A stretch of 64,000 nucleotides of DNA from Hoeflea sp038900095. GTDB taxonomy: Bacteria; Pseudomonadota; Alphaproteobacteria; Rhizobiales; Rhizobiaceae. A model generated the notes under the pieces. It was not told where the DNA came from. It saw only the letters and a program-made list of their open reading frames with translations, and did not search any database. Each line of letters opens with the position of its first letter. Position 1 is the stretch's first letter. Of this stretch, positions 48,658 to 57,207 are shown piece after piece. The stretch spans positions 47,210 to 111,209 of the forward strand of contig NZ_JBBMQQ010000012.1 in NCBI RefSeq assembly GCF_038900095.1, given 5' to 3'. Position numbers and translations under genes: made by a program.

Positions 48658-51324
48658 ATGACAGGAAACTCCAAGCTCAAATTGAAACGCGGTCACCTGT
48701 TCCTGAGGCCGAGTGTCATTGCAGGCTCGATTGCACTCGCGGTCACGGTTGCGACCGGCGTGTTCGCGGAATACCAGAACCGTATCGTTCATCACCAAAA
48801 GACCCACGCAAAAGTCAGCGAGCAGCTGGGCCTGGTGCGGGCAAAGCTTGAAGGCAACATTACAAGCAATATTCAGCTTGTCCGCGGGCTGGTTTCCGTC
48901 ATCGCAACGCAGCCCGACATAGATCAGGCGCGCTTTGCCAGCATTGCCGGCGGGCTGATCGGACAACACTCGCAATTGCGCAATATTGCCGGCGCCCCAG
49001 GGCTGGTTATCAGCCTGATGTACCCGATGGAGGGGAACGAGCAGGCCATCGGGCTCGATTACCGCAAGAACGACATACAGCGCGAACCTGCAATGCGTGC
49101 GGTCCGCTCCGAACAAATGGTGCTGGCAGGCCCCGTGAACCTGCTGCAAGGCGGGAAGGGGTTTATCGGACGTTTTCCGGTTTTCACCGAGAACGATTCC
49201 GGCACACGAACATTGTGGGGTCTGGTGTCTGCCGTTGTCGACGTGGACCGGCTCTTCGCCGAAAGCGGCCTGCGCTCGGATGATCTGCCGATCAAAATCG
49301 CCATTCGTGGACAGAACGCAACCGGTGCAAAGGGCGGAGTTTTCTTTGGCGATGCCGGGATCTTCAACGACGACCCGGTGACATCACAGGTTTCCCTGCC
49401 AAGCGGAAGCTGGCAGATCGCGGCCATTCCCGCCGCGGGATGGTCGAGCACGCCCGAGAATGCCTGGCAGATTCGGTTTCTCATCCTGCTGGCCGGGTTG
49501 CTCGTCATCCTGCCGATCTCGATTGTCGGCTATCTCAATGACCTGCGCCATGCGCACATGCAGGAACTCGACCGGCGGAGGCTGCAGCTTCAGCGGCTTT
49601 CACGCAGACACCAGCTGGCGCTGGATACATCCAGGATCGGGGTTTGGGAGCTCAATCTGGATACGCTGGAAGTGACCTGGGACAGGCGGATGGGGGAGCT
49701 CTATGGCATTTCCGATGACGTCAAGCAGGTCACGATGGATACCTGGCTCACCGCGGTCCACCCCGACGATCGCGTACAGGCCAACAAGGATTTCCAGCAG
49801 GCAGTCAGGGAAAGCCGGACCTACACTTCCAATTTTCGCGTCACCACAAGCGAAGGCGCCACACGGTGGGTTCGCTCAATCGGAGCGGTGCATGAAGAGC
49901 TTGGCGGCCAGCGCTACATCGTCGGCGTCAATTGGGATGTCTCGGCGGATGTCGAGCTCAACGCAAGACTGCTGGCAGCCAAGCAGAGTGCCGAACAGCG
50001 AAACAGCGAGCTTGAAGAAGCCCGCGCCCAGATGGAGCACAATTCGCTGCATGACAGTCTGACCGGCCTGCCAAACCGCCGGTTCCTCGACAACAAGCTT
50101 GCCGGCGGACAGGCCGGGGACACGGTGACAGCATTGCTGCATATCGATCTCGACCGGTTCAAGCAGATCAACGATACGCTGGGCCATGCGGCGGGAGACG
50201 CCATGCTGTCGCATGCGGCTTCGGTGTTATCCGCCAGTGTCCGTGCCGGCGATTTTGTCGCGCGGATCGGTGGCGATGAATTCATCATCGCCACCACATC
50301 GGAGACAAACGAGGATGAACTGGCGGCACTGGCCAACCGGATCATCATGAAAATGCGCGAACCCGTTCCCTACGAGGGGCATGAATGCCGTTTCGGGGTC
50401 AGCATCGGAATCGCGATGGGAGACCCGGACAAGACGAACTATGGCGAGCGGCTGCTTATCGATGCGGATATCGCGCTCTACCGGGCCAAAAGCAACGGAC
50501 GCAACCGGTACGAATTCTTCAACGCGTCGCTGAAAGCCGAGATCATTCGCAACAAGCGGATTGCCGACGACATCCTCAACGGTCTCGACCGGAACGAGTT
50601 CATTCCGTATTTCCAGCTGCAATTCGATGCAAAAACGCTCGATATTGTCGGCGTCGAGGCGCTGGCCCGCTGGATCCATCCGAGCGAGGGCGTGCTTGCG
50701 CCGGACGCATTCCTCAAGACCGCGGGCGAACTCAATGTGGTGCCGCTGGTCGACCGTGCCATTCTTGAGCAGACCCTGTGGCAATCGACACGCTGGAAGG
50801 CTGCCGGCCTCTCGATCCCGAAGATGTCCGTCAATGTGTCCGCCGGCCGGCTTTACGACGACGATCTCATCGAAAGCCTGAACGGCCTTGCCTTCGATCG
50901 CGGGACGCTTTCCTTCGAATTGCTCGAATCGATCTTCCTGGACGACAAGAATGAAACCATCGTCGCCAACATCGCCCATCTCAAGGCCCTCGGCATCGAT
51001 ATCGAGATCGACGATTTCGGCACCGGCTTTGCGTCCATCGTCAGCCTTGTGCAGGTAAAGCCGGCACGGCTGAAAATTGACCGGCAGCTGATTTCTCCGC
51101 TGCTCAGATCCGACAGCCAGCGCAACCTCGTCGCATCGATCATCGACATCGGCCAGTCGCTGGGCATCAAGGTCGTGGCCGAAGGCGTGGAAACCATGGA
51201 GCACGCAGCCATCCTGCGCGATATCGGTTGCGACACGCTGCAGGGTTATGCCCTCGCCCGCCCGATGCCGTCGGACGAACTGATGGCGTTCATCCGCGAG
51301 GAAAGCTGGCGCCAGGTAGCATGA
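48658..51324 (+). CDS. CHASE-PAS-GGDEF-EAL cyclic-di-GMP signalling protein
   Basis: An 888-residue membrane protein. Helix 1 at about 18-38 and helix 2 at about 272-294 enclose a periplasmic CHASE domain (GAPGLVISLMYPMEGNEQAIG; GGKGFIGRFPVF). A PAS domain (about 315-430) precedes GGDEF (intact GGDEF at 538-542) and EAL (EAL at 667-669, DDFGTGF near 785, EGVET near 843). Both cyclase and phosphodiesterase signatures look active, so the net activity is probably set by the CHASE/PAS signal. ATG 48658 has no clear ribosome site; a TTG four codons upstream is possible. Confidence 0.95.
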   Translation: MTGNSKLKLKRGHLFLRPSVIAGSIALAVTVATGVFAEYQNRIVHHQKTHAKVSEQLGLVRAKLEGNITSNIQLVRGLVSVIATQPDIDQARFASIAGGLIGQHSQLRNIAGAPGLVISLMYPMEGNEQAIGLDYRKNDIQREPAMRAVRSEQMVLAGPVNLLQGGKGFIGRFPVFTENDSGTRTLWGLVSAVVDVDRLFAESGLRSDDLPIKIAIRGQNATGAKGGVFFGDAGIFNDDPVTSQVSLPSGSWQIAAIPAAGWSSTPENAWQIRFLILLAGLLVILPISIVGYLNDLRHAHMQELDRRRLQLQRLSRRHQLALDTSRIGVWELNLDTLEVTWDRRMGELYGISDDVKQVTMDTWLTAVHPDDRVQANKDFQQAVRESRTYTSNFRVTTSEGATRWVRSIGAVHEELGGQRYIVGVNWDVSADVELNARLLAAKQSAEQRNSELEEARAQMEHNSLHDSLTGLPNRRFLDNKLAGGQAGDTVTALLHIDLDRFKQINDTLGHAAGDAMLSHAASVLSASVRAGDFVARIGGDEFIIATTSETNEDELAALANRIIMKMREPVPYEGHECRFGVSIGIAMGDPDKTNYGERLLIDADIALYRAKSNGRNRYEFFNASLKAEIIRNKRIADDILNGLDRNEFIPYFQLQFDAKTLDIVGVEALARWIHPSEGVLAPDAFLKTAGELNVVPLVDRAILEQTLWQSTRWKAAGLSIPKMSVNVSAGRLYDDDLIESLNGLAFDRGTLSFELLESIFLDDKNETIVANIAHLKALGIDIEIDDFGTGFASIVSLVQVKPARLKIDRQLISPLLRSDSQRNLVASIIDIGQSLGIKVVAEGVETMEHAAILRDIGCDTLQGYALARPMPSDELMAFIREESWRQVA

Positions 51325-51513
51325 GGCCTTGCCTTTGCCGGCAAAGGCCGATCACCGGCTGACGGCATCCGACTGGAAACCGTCAGCGCACCGGAGATGT
51401 GTTCGCAGACAAGGGCGCGCAAACGCCCATGATCCGGTCCGCGGATTGTTCACGTTGCCGGCCGATTTGAAGCCGGGGTGGAGCATCTGCCGCAAACCCC
51501 GGCTACCGGCGCA

Positions 51514-52260
51514 TCAGGCATCGGCTTTCTTGCGGCCAGCCGGCTTCATGCGCACGCGCAATGTTTTCCCATCACCCTGATCGAGCTCGAAGGCGCCGGT
51601 CTTGCGCACGAGATCACTGAGCTTGCGGAAACCGTAGGTCCGGGGATCGAAATCGGACGAGAGGTTGGCCAGTTGCGTTCCCAGGGCGCCGAGAGGAACC
51701 CAGCCGTCTTCACTCTCCATCTGCATGATAACCTTTCGCAAGATGGGTGTCGCAGCACTCGGCGGCTGGAGCGACCTGGAAGCAGCCGGGGTGTCGCTGT
51801 TGTCGGATACAAGGTCGGGCAGCAGGTTCTCGGTATAGGTGAACCTGCGGCAAGCCTGCCGGAAGCTCTCGGGCGTCTTCTGCTCGCCGAAACCGAAAAC
51901 ATCGACGCCCTGTTCGCGAATCCGGGATGCGAGCCGGGTAAAGTCGCTGTCGGACGAGACCAGGCAGAAGCCGTCAAAGCGGCCACTGTGCAGGAGATCC
52001 ATAGCATCGATGACCAGGGTAATGTCCGAGGCATTCTTGCCGGTCGTGTAGGCAAATTGCTGTTGCGGGATGATCGCATGCCGGGCCAGAACCTCGGTCC
52101 AGCCCTTGGACCGCGGACTGGCGAAATCGCCGTAGATCCGCCGGACGCTCGCCTCCCCGATCTTGGCTATCTCCTCGAACAAGCCATCGACGATCTTGGC
52201 TGACGTGTTGTCGGCGTCGATCAAGACGGCAAGCCGTGGTGCACGTGGTTCAGCTGTCAT
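51514..52260 (-). CDS. NYN-domain (LabA/DUF88) protein with C-terminal OST-HTH/LOTUS domain
   Basis: A 248-residue putative ribonuclease. The PIN-like NYN domain has acidic metal ligands in VLIDADNTSAK, ITLVIDAMDLL and LVSSDSDFTRLASRIREQG. After a Ser/Pro linker (about 155-172) an OST-HTH/LOTUS domain, ILRKVIMQMESEDGWVPLG to TYGFRKLSDLVRK, binds RNA in known proteins. A basic tail ends the protein. ATG 52260 has GGAG seven bases upstream. Stand-alone gene. Confidence 0.9.
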   Translation of the reverse strand: MTAEPRAPRLAVLIDADNTSAKIVDGLFEEIAKIGEASVRRIYGDFASPRSKGWTEVLARHAIIPQQQFAYTTGKNASDITLVIDAMDLLHSGRFDGFCLVSSDSDFTRLASRIREQGVDVFGFGEQKTPESFRQACRRFTYTENLLPDLVSDNSDTPAASRSLQPPSAATPILRKVIMQMESEDGWVPLGALGTQLANLSSDFDPRTYGFRKLSDLVRKTGAFELDQGDGKTLRVRMKPAGRKKADA

Positions 52261-52639
52261 ACTCAAACTCCAATCATTCGCGTGTCTTCTGCCAAAGCCT
52301 CACAGGCCCGGCCTGTTCATGAGTCCTGCATCGGGAATCAGACCCATCCGCTCCCATCGTCGCCCACGGCCAGGGCTTTTCCAACAGTTGGCGATGCAGC
52401 GGCTGGAACAGAAGTAGGTGTTGCACATTTTTCATGCCCCGGTCCGGCGGCTTCGCAGCGGGCACGAATTGACTTGCCAACCCGGCTATCCGGAAGGCAT
52501 GGGCGCCAACCGGCGCGGCTCATGGCTCGATCTTTTTCAAACGCAATGAAGAAGGCCTGAACACGGCTCTCGGTCAGGAGCAGAGCCGTGACGTGCTATA
52601 GATCTTGCCGACCGGCATGGGTGAGGCCAATGCCACTAT
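52261..52639. other. Gap between NYN-LOTUS and M15-like genes
   Basis: No convincing gene is seen in 379 bases. A perfect 9-base-pair stem CACGGCTCT / AGAGCCGTG with an 11-base loop lies at 52562-52590, about 50 bases after the stop of the M15-like gene; it may terminate that gene although no T run follows. Confidence 0.5.
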
Positions 52640-53068
52640 TCAACAGTGTTTCCATTCACGACGAGCGCCAACGTCAACATGGATGATGCCGTTGCAATAC
52701 CGGCCGATACCGCCGATCCCCGGTGCACTTCGTGCAATCCGGACCAGACGCTTGTCAGACACGCCGGGAACCCTGATGTCGGCAGCCTTGCAATGTCGAT
52801 GCATCGATTTCTTGCGGCCGTGCTTTCTATGCCCGGATGTAAGGATGGGTCTGACACCTGTCTTCTTGCGGATGTGCCCGAGAATTTTCAGGAGCTTGGC
52901 CGGCATGCACTTGGCCACAACGCGCTTGGTCTGGCGCTTGTAGTAGTAGGTCACGTCATGGGTCAGCTTGGAACTGGACAATTCCTCGCCGTGCGATGAC
53001 GACACCGGTGCGGGACCACCGCCCAGAAAGAGAGCGGTCATGATGATCAGCAGAATGTGTTTAGGCAT
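52640..53068 (-). CDS. Peptidase M15/DUF882-like secreted protein
   Basis: A 142-residue protein with a signal peptide (KHILLIIMTALFLGGGPAPV). The body fits the D-Ala-D-Ala carboxypeptidase-like (M15_3/DUF882) fold: TSGHRKHGRKKSMHRHCKAADIRV with the His-x6-Asp zinc motif and GIGRYCNGIIHVDVG supplying the third zinc His. Cys in CKAAD and YCNG, and a C-terminal Cys, may form disulfides. It would act on murein in the periplasm. It is shorter and more basic than YcbK. Confidence 0.82.
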   Translation of the reverse strand: MPKHILLIIMTALFLGGGPAPVSSSHGEELSSSKLTHDVTYYYKRQTKRVVAKCMPAKLLKILGHIRKKTGVRPILTSGHRKHGRKKSMHRHCKAADIRVPGVSDKRLVRIARSAPGIGGIGRYCNGIIHVDVGARREWKHC

Positions 53069-53644
53069 TGGAATCCGGTGTGCAACGACGTTCAGGACGC
53101 CAATTTATTGTGCGATGCAGCATGAACTAGGCAGCAAGTGTGGCGTGAATGTGTTCAGGCAAAAAGCCCACCTCCACCCACATGCGTCCCGGCACGAAAC
53201 CTAGCAACAGGCGTGGAGCCACCCGAGAAACAGGGCCGGCACTCCAGGTCTTCAACTCCCTCCCGGCACAACGAGCTCATCTCGCACCTCCTCGCGCACC
53301 GCCCTTGTCCAGGCCATCGATGACAAATTCGCGAGAGGTATTCAGGGGAGCGAAGCCCTGGAACTTTCAAGCCTTGATCAAGCGGGTGCCATCCAACGCG
53401 TCAAACTCGGCACAGCGACACCGCTCACCGGGCATCACTCTGTCCTGCTGTGAACCTGGGCTCCCCCGGCGTACGCGACAGGTTTCGCCCCTGTGAGACC
53501 TGCCTGAGGAGGAGCCGCAAATCGATCTGACAAACCCATTGATGCGCCGCCCGTGATCGGCTAGAAGACCGTTTGTCAGCTGCTTTGCAACGCGAAAATC
53601 AATCCGGACACCGGAGTGAAACCAGCGAGCCAAGCGCCACGGAT
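53069..53644. other. 576-base stretch without a recognisable gene, upstream of tRNA-Arg
   Basis: Several open frames cross it on both strands but all translate to Arg/Pro/Ser/Cys-rich low-likelihood proteins with no ribosome site. One imperfect stem-loop, CAGGTTTC-N8-GAGACCTG, lies near 53480. It may be decayed sequence beside the tRNA gene. Confidence 0.45.
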
Positions 53645-53721
53645 GCACCCGTAGCTCAGCTGGATAGAGTGCTGCCCTCCGAAGGCAGAGGTCACAGGTT
53701 CGAATCCTGTCGGGTGCGCCA
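53645..53721 (+). tRNA. tRNA-Arg (anticodon CCG)
   Basis: A 77-base cloverleaf with encoded CCA. Acceptor stem GCACCCG pairs with CGGGTGC, discriminator G, then CCA at 53719-53721. The anticodon stem CTGCC/GGCAG encloses the loop CTCCGAA, with anticodon CCG at 53679-53681, reading CGG. The T arm is CAGG-TTCGAAT-CCTG. A T6 run follows directly and may terminate the transcript. Confidence 0.97.
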
Positions 53722-53726
53722 TTTTT

Positions 53727-53999
53727 TCAATGATTTAGCGGATTATTTGGTTGGGCGCCTTGATAAAGCACCCATATCGTAACCACGACTGGCCGCTCAC
53801 CCAGCTTTCCTACCCATGGGGCAAACAGCCCTCCGACAATCGCCAATGCGGCTGTTACCAGCGATATCTGCGATTTGCGTGCTTTGTGCTCTTCAAAAGC
53901 ACGATCATGCAGCTTGACGGCCACGTCTATCAACGCTGTTATCTGCTCTGCTTGCAGAGACTTTTCCACTAATCCTTCGCCCCCCAGTTCGCCCCCCAT
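53727..53999 (-). CDS. Hypothetical protein, 90 residues, beside tRNA-Arg
   Basis: A frame ending six bases from the tRNA 3' end. It starts MGGELGGEGLVEKSLQ (a short duplicated GGGGGCGAA unit encodes the start), has a charged helix AEQITALIDVAVKLHDRAFEEHKARK and a hydrophobic segment ISLVTAALAIVGGLFAPWVG, which would be a membrane helix. No ribosome site is visible, so it may be a fragment of a larger gene. The helix-plus-membrane pattern looks like real coding sequence. No family recognised. Confidence 0.4.
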   Translation of the reverse strand: MGGELGGEGLVEKSLQAEQITALIDVAVKLHDRAFEEHKARKSQISLVTAALAIVGGLFAPWVGKLGERPVVVTIWVLYQGAQPNNPLNH

Positions 54000-54403
54000 G
54001 CGGCAAAGTCGATCTTATGAAAGCTTGAGGCCCAAACGCCGTTATGGCCGGTATTGTCCGGCGTCAGCGCCCGTGGGTCAGATCTGGGGGGTGCAACCAA
54101 TATGAATGATGCCCGACGGCATCGCCTGAGTGCAACCCATGAGACGGATATCCAGGTGACTAAATCCCAGTGCGAAGCGGCGTATCGGCGGACCTGATGT
54201 CATACGATTCCAGCTCCGGACCGGCATCCCATGGGCACTTGAAGTGGTCTGGGATGCTCGTCCGGTCTGACGTGAGACAGGGTTTGCGAACAGCTTGAGG
54301 AGAGTTGGTTTCAAGTTCACGACAGGCCAAGACAGCCATTCTGCCCGCAAGCAGAATTGGCTGTTCAAAACCGGATGGAGGTCGCAAATCCGCAGTCCGC
54401 GGT
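54000..54403. other. Gap with an inverted repeat between the tRNA-side ORF and the GST gene
   Basis: No credible gene in 404 bases. At 54332-54364 a long hairpin, ACAGCCA-TTCTGC paired with GCAGAATTGGCTGT around the loop CCGCAA (13 pairs, one bulged base), lies 40 bases after the GST stop. It lacks a T run on either strand, so it could be a terminator remnant or a mobile-element end. Confidence 0.45.
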
Positions 54404-55021
54404 TCACCCCGGCATCGTGGCCTTCATGGACGGCCGGGCGGAAAATTTCTCGTACCAGGCTGCCAGCTTGGGGTGAGCCTTGCGCCAATCCTTGTCTGAA
54501 AAACGGAAATCCAGATATCCGAGCGCACAGGCGGTGGCAATTGTACCGATCGTGATGGAACCGTTTAACGTCTCCATCCATCGGTCTTCCAGTTCATCCA
54601 GCCCGCTGTCGACCTTTTCCATCTGACTGTCATGCCAGAGACCCCAATAGAATTCCTCCGGACGCAGAACCTTCTCATACCGGCACAAAAGCGCAGCGCC
54701 GAGAACCGTGTCGGCCAGCGCCTCCAGCGTCATGGCTGCAAATCGCGCTTTGTGGTCGCTCGGCAATAGAGGCACATCATCGGACATCGTATCGACAAAG
54801 GCACAGATCACCCGGCTGTCGTAGAGCGCGCTACCGTCCTCGGCCAGCGCCGTCGGCACCTGCCCCGACGGGTTGTGGCGAACGATATCCGGGTCCCGCT
54901 TGACCGGCCAGGCCTGGGACGGCAGCTTCTCGATTTCGGCAATAACGCCTTTTTCATGCGCGCACACAAGGACCTTGCGCACGAAAGGTGATGCAGGAGA
55001 ATGAAACAGCTTCAGTGTCAT
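54404..55021 (-). CDS. Glutathione S-transferase family protein
   Basis: A 205-residue cytosolic GST. The thioredoxin-fold N domain is LKLFHSPASPFVRKVLVCAHEKG with the Ser-Pro catalytic region, cis-Pro in NPSGQVPTAL and the glutathione-binding DSRVICAFVD. The helical C domain follows from about residue 90. It starts inside the stop codon of the GntR gene (ATGA), so the regulator and enzyme are co-translated. Confidence 0.92.
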   Translation of the reverse strand: MTLKLFHSPASPFVRKVLVCAHEKGVIAEIEKLPSQAWPVKRDPDIVRHNPSGQVPTALAEDGSALYDSRVICAFVDTMSDDVPLLPSDHKARFAAMTLEALADTVLGAALLCRYEKVLRPEEFYWGLWHDSQMEKVDSGLDELEDRWMETLNGSITIGTIATACALGYLDFRFSDKDWRKAHPKLAAWYEKFSARPSMKATMPG

Positions 55022-55761
55022 TTCTTTTCTTTCTTCGGTTTGTTCGGAACGGCACCAGCCGTGGAAATCAGGTGTTGCAGGGCCGCCTCGGGGTCTTCAC
55101 GCAGGCGCTCTATCAACAGATCGCCAGCGAAACTGACGTGTTCGTTCATGATTGCAGCCGCGCGTTCACCTTCCGAATGGCGCAGAGCCCGGGCAATGCG
55201 ATGATGATCGTCATGAGACCTGTGGATGATTTCGTAGTCATCCCAGAGGATCACCCGGTCCGACACCATCGGCACATTGTGAGTGCGTGATACGAATTCA
55301 CCGAGCAGCGGATTGTTCGCGGCCTGGATGATGGTCTCGTGGAACTCGACGTTCATCCGGCGCCAATCCGGCAGTGCGGCCGGGTCAAGGGTACCGGAGG
55401 CCAGTATGTCGTCACCAATCCTCACCAAGGAGTCGAGACGGGCCAGCACACTGTCCGGACAACCAAGCCGCGCGGCGATTCTGCAGGCCTGCGCCTCAAG
55501 TACGGAACGAATTTCAAAGACGCTGCGAATCGTGTCCACCGAAAAACTGCGCACCCGGTAACCACGGTTCGCCTCGTAATCCAGCAACCCGTCAGTCGCG
55601 AGCGTCGCAAGCGCAGTTCGCAAGGGGGTCCGTGACAGCCCCAGCAGTTCGGCGAGCTGGTCCTGATGAACACGTTCTCCGGGACGAAGCTGCCCTGCGA
55701 GGATCATTTCCCTCAGTGTGGTTGCAGCGCCATCCGCAACTGTTTGCCCTTTTACGATCAT
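55018..55761 (-). CDS. GntR-family (FadR/FCD subfamily) transcriptional regulator
   Basis: A 247-residue regulator. The winged helix spans about 8-70 (LREMILAGQLRPGERVHQDQLAELLGLSRTPLRTAL), and a helical FCD ligand-binding domain follows, with metal-site residues in FHETIIQAANN (near 142), HDDHHRIARAL and IMNEHV. It diverges from the SDR-TRAP-SDR operon and very likely controls it, sensing a carboxylate or a related intermediate. The C terminus is Lys-rich. Confidence 0.93.
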   Translation of the reverse strand: MIVKGQTVADGAATTLREMILAGQLRPGERVHQDQLAELLGLSRTPLRTALATLATDGLLDYEANRGYRVRSFSVDTIRSVFEIRSVLEAQACRIAARLGCPDSVLARLDSLVRIGDDILASGTLDPAALPDWRRMNVEFHETIIQAANNPLLGEFVSRTHNVPMVSDRVILWDDYEIIHRSHDDHHRIARALRHSEGERAAAIMNEHVSFAGDLLIERLREDPEAALQHLISTAGAVPNKPKKEKK

Positions 55762-55835
55762 TTCACGGTCCCTGTTCCGGCAGCTTTACTGTCGCGGAAA
55801 TGCAGCAGGGTTTCAAGAGTGAAATTTTCAAATAT

Positions 55836-55895
55836 TATCCAATACAACCGCAATTCGCTCATTTAGCGTTGACAAATAGCCATAATGTATCCAAT
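55836..55895. promoter_or_regulatory. Divergent control region with TATCCAAT direct repeats
   Basis: TATCCAAT occurs at 55836-55843 and again at 55888-55895, 52 bases apart (about five helical turns), between the gntR and SDR starts. A TTGACA -35-like hexamer lies at 55869-55874, but the -10 box is not clear. The region is AT-richer than its flanks. The repeats are candidate half-operators for the adjacent GntR protein. Confidence 0.4.
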
Positions 55896-55927
55896 TTGCC
55901 GTCCGACGAGACATTGGGAGGGACAAC

Positions 55928-56686
55928 GTGTCTAAGCTGGCATTCGTATCAGGCGCCGCGGGCGGGATCGGCAAGGCGGTTTGCAACCGTCTGGCGTCAG
56001 ATGGCTTTACCTTGGTTGCCACGGATCTTTCCGCGAAAGCTGCCGAAGCGGTTGCTGCCGAGCTTCCGGGGAACTCCCATAGTGGTTTTGCGCTCGATGT
56101 ATCCGACGAAGACGCGGTCGCGGCGCTGATCTCGCAGGTTGAGACCCGGCAGGGACCAATCAATGTGTTCGTTGCTGCCGCCGGCATTCTTATCCTCGAC
56201 GAGACTGGCCAGCGCAGACCAATTACAGAAACGTCGCTTGACGAATGGACGACCACCCAGACCATCAACAGCACCGGGACCTTCCTGCAGTTGCGTGAGT
56301 TTATGAGAGCGCGCCGCGATCGTCCGCTGGCAAGTGCACGGTTCATCGCGTTTTCCTCTGTAGCGGCACAGTTGGGTGGCTATCGCAGCAGTTCAGCCTA
56401 CATCGCCAGCAAGTCCGCTGTGCTCGGCCTTGTTCGTGCCGGTGCACGGGAGGGGGCGATCCTGGATGTGGCCGTGAATGCAGTGGCCCCAGGGCTTATC
56501 GACGCTCCGATGCTCAGACTGTCACTCGATCCTTCGCGTGATGCCGAAATTGCCCAGTCCATTCCGCAGGGGCGCATTGGTACGCCGGAAGATGTAGCGG
56601 GCGCAGTGTCATTCCTCGCCGGGCCGGACAGCGCCTACATAACCGGCGGGGTTATTGACGTGAACGGCGGATACCGGATGCAATGA
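55928..56686 (+). CDS. Short-chain dehydrogenase/reductase (SDR)
   Basis: A 252-residue classical SDR. It starts at GTG 55928 after GGGAGGGAC. AFVSGAAGGIGKAVCNRLA is the cofactor site; Asp at the end of strand 2 (VATDLSA) indicates NAD(H). Ser is in AFSSVAAQLGG and the Tyr-Lys pair in SSAYIASKSAV. It is the first gene of the TRAP operon, overlapping the small permease gene by ATGA. The substrate is unknown. Confidence 0.92.
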   Translation: MSKLAFVSGAAGGIGKAVCNRLASDGFTLVATDLSAKAAEAVAAELPGNSHSGFALDVSDEDAVAALISQVETRQGPINVFVAAAGILILDETGQRRPITETSLDEWTTTQTINSTGTFLQLREFMRARRDRPLASARFIAFSSVAAQLGGYRSSSAYIASKSAVLGLVRAGAREGAILDVAVNAVAPGLIDAPMLRLSLDPSRDAEIAQSIPQGRIGTPEDVAGAVSFLAGPDSAYITGGVIDVNGGYRMQ

Positions 56687-57195
56687 TCTCGCGTATTTCA
56701 AATCATGTCGCGCATTTTCTGGCCATCGTCGCGGCCCTGGCGTTGCTTCTGATGATGCTTCACGTCACCGCCGATGTGATCGGCAAGTACGTATTCAACG
56801 CCCCCATTCCAGGCACGGCCGAAGTCGTTGCCAGCTACTACATGGTCGCGGCCGTGTTTCTTCCCCTGGCGTGGGTCGAAATACGAGAAGGCTCGATCAT
56901 CGTGGAGCTGATCTATCAAATGTTCGGCCGTCGCGCCAAGACGCTCTGCCTGCTGATCGCCACAGCGTTGTCTGCCCTCTTCTACGGCGGCCTGGCCTGG
57001 TTGTCATTCGCGCCGGCGGTCCAGGCTTGGCGCATTGGCGAGATCGTCGAAGGGGCCTGGCGCGTTGTCATCTGGCCGACGAAATTCCTTCTCCCATTGG
57101 GCCTTGCCTTGGCCTGTCTCGTGATGGTGCTGCGGATGATCGATATCATTTCTGGCAGCTACAGGCCGGAGTCTCATCCGGTCGACCCAAGCTAG
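56683..57195 (+). CDS. dctQ: TRAP transporter small permease (DctQ type)
   Basis: A 170-residue membrane protein with four helices (about 12-32, 47-65, 85-105, 125-147). YVFNAPIPGTAEVVASYYMV and the LAWVEIREGSIIVEL stretch are the DctQ signature. Translationally coupled to the SDR. It associates with the large permease in a sodium-driven importer. Confidence 0.9.
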   Translation: MISRISNHVAHFLAIVAALALLLMMLHVTADVIGKYVFNAPIPGTAEVVASYYMVAAVFLPLAWVEIREGSIIVELIYQMFGRRAKTLCLLIATALSALFYGGLAWLSFAPAVQAWRIGEIVEGAWRVVIWPTKFLLPLGLALACLVMVLRMIDIISGSYRPESHPVDPS

Positions 57196-57207
57196 AAGGA
57201 AACGCAG

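Noticed and set aside
48215..48661. A 148-codon plus-strand frame before the GGDEF-EAL gene
   Set aside because: Pro/Arg/Ser-rich, no ribosome site, and uneven third-position G+C. Treated as non-coding.
53149..53648. Overlapping frames of 70-115 codons on both strands before tRNA-Arg
   Set aside because: None has a ribosome site or recognisable composition, and they contradict each other in frame.
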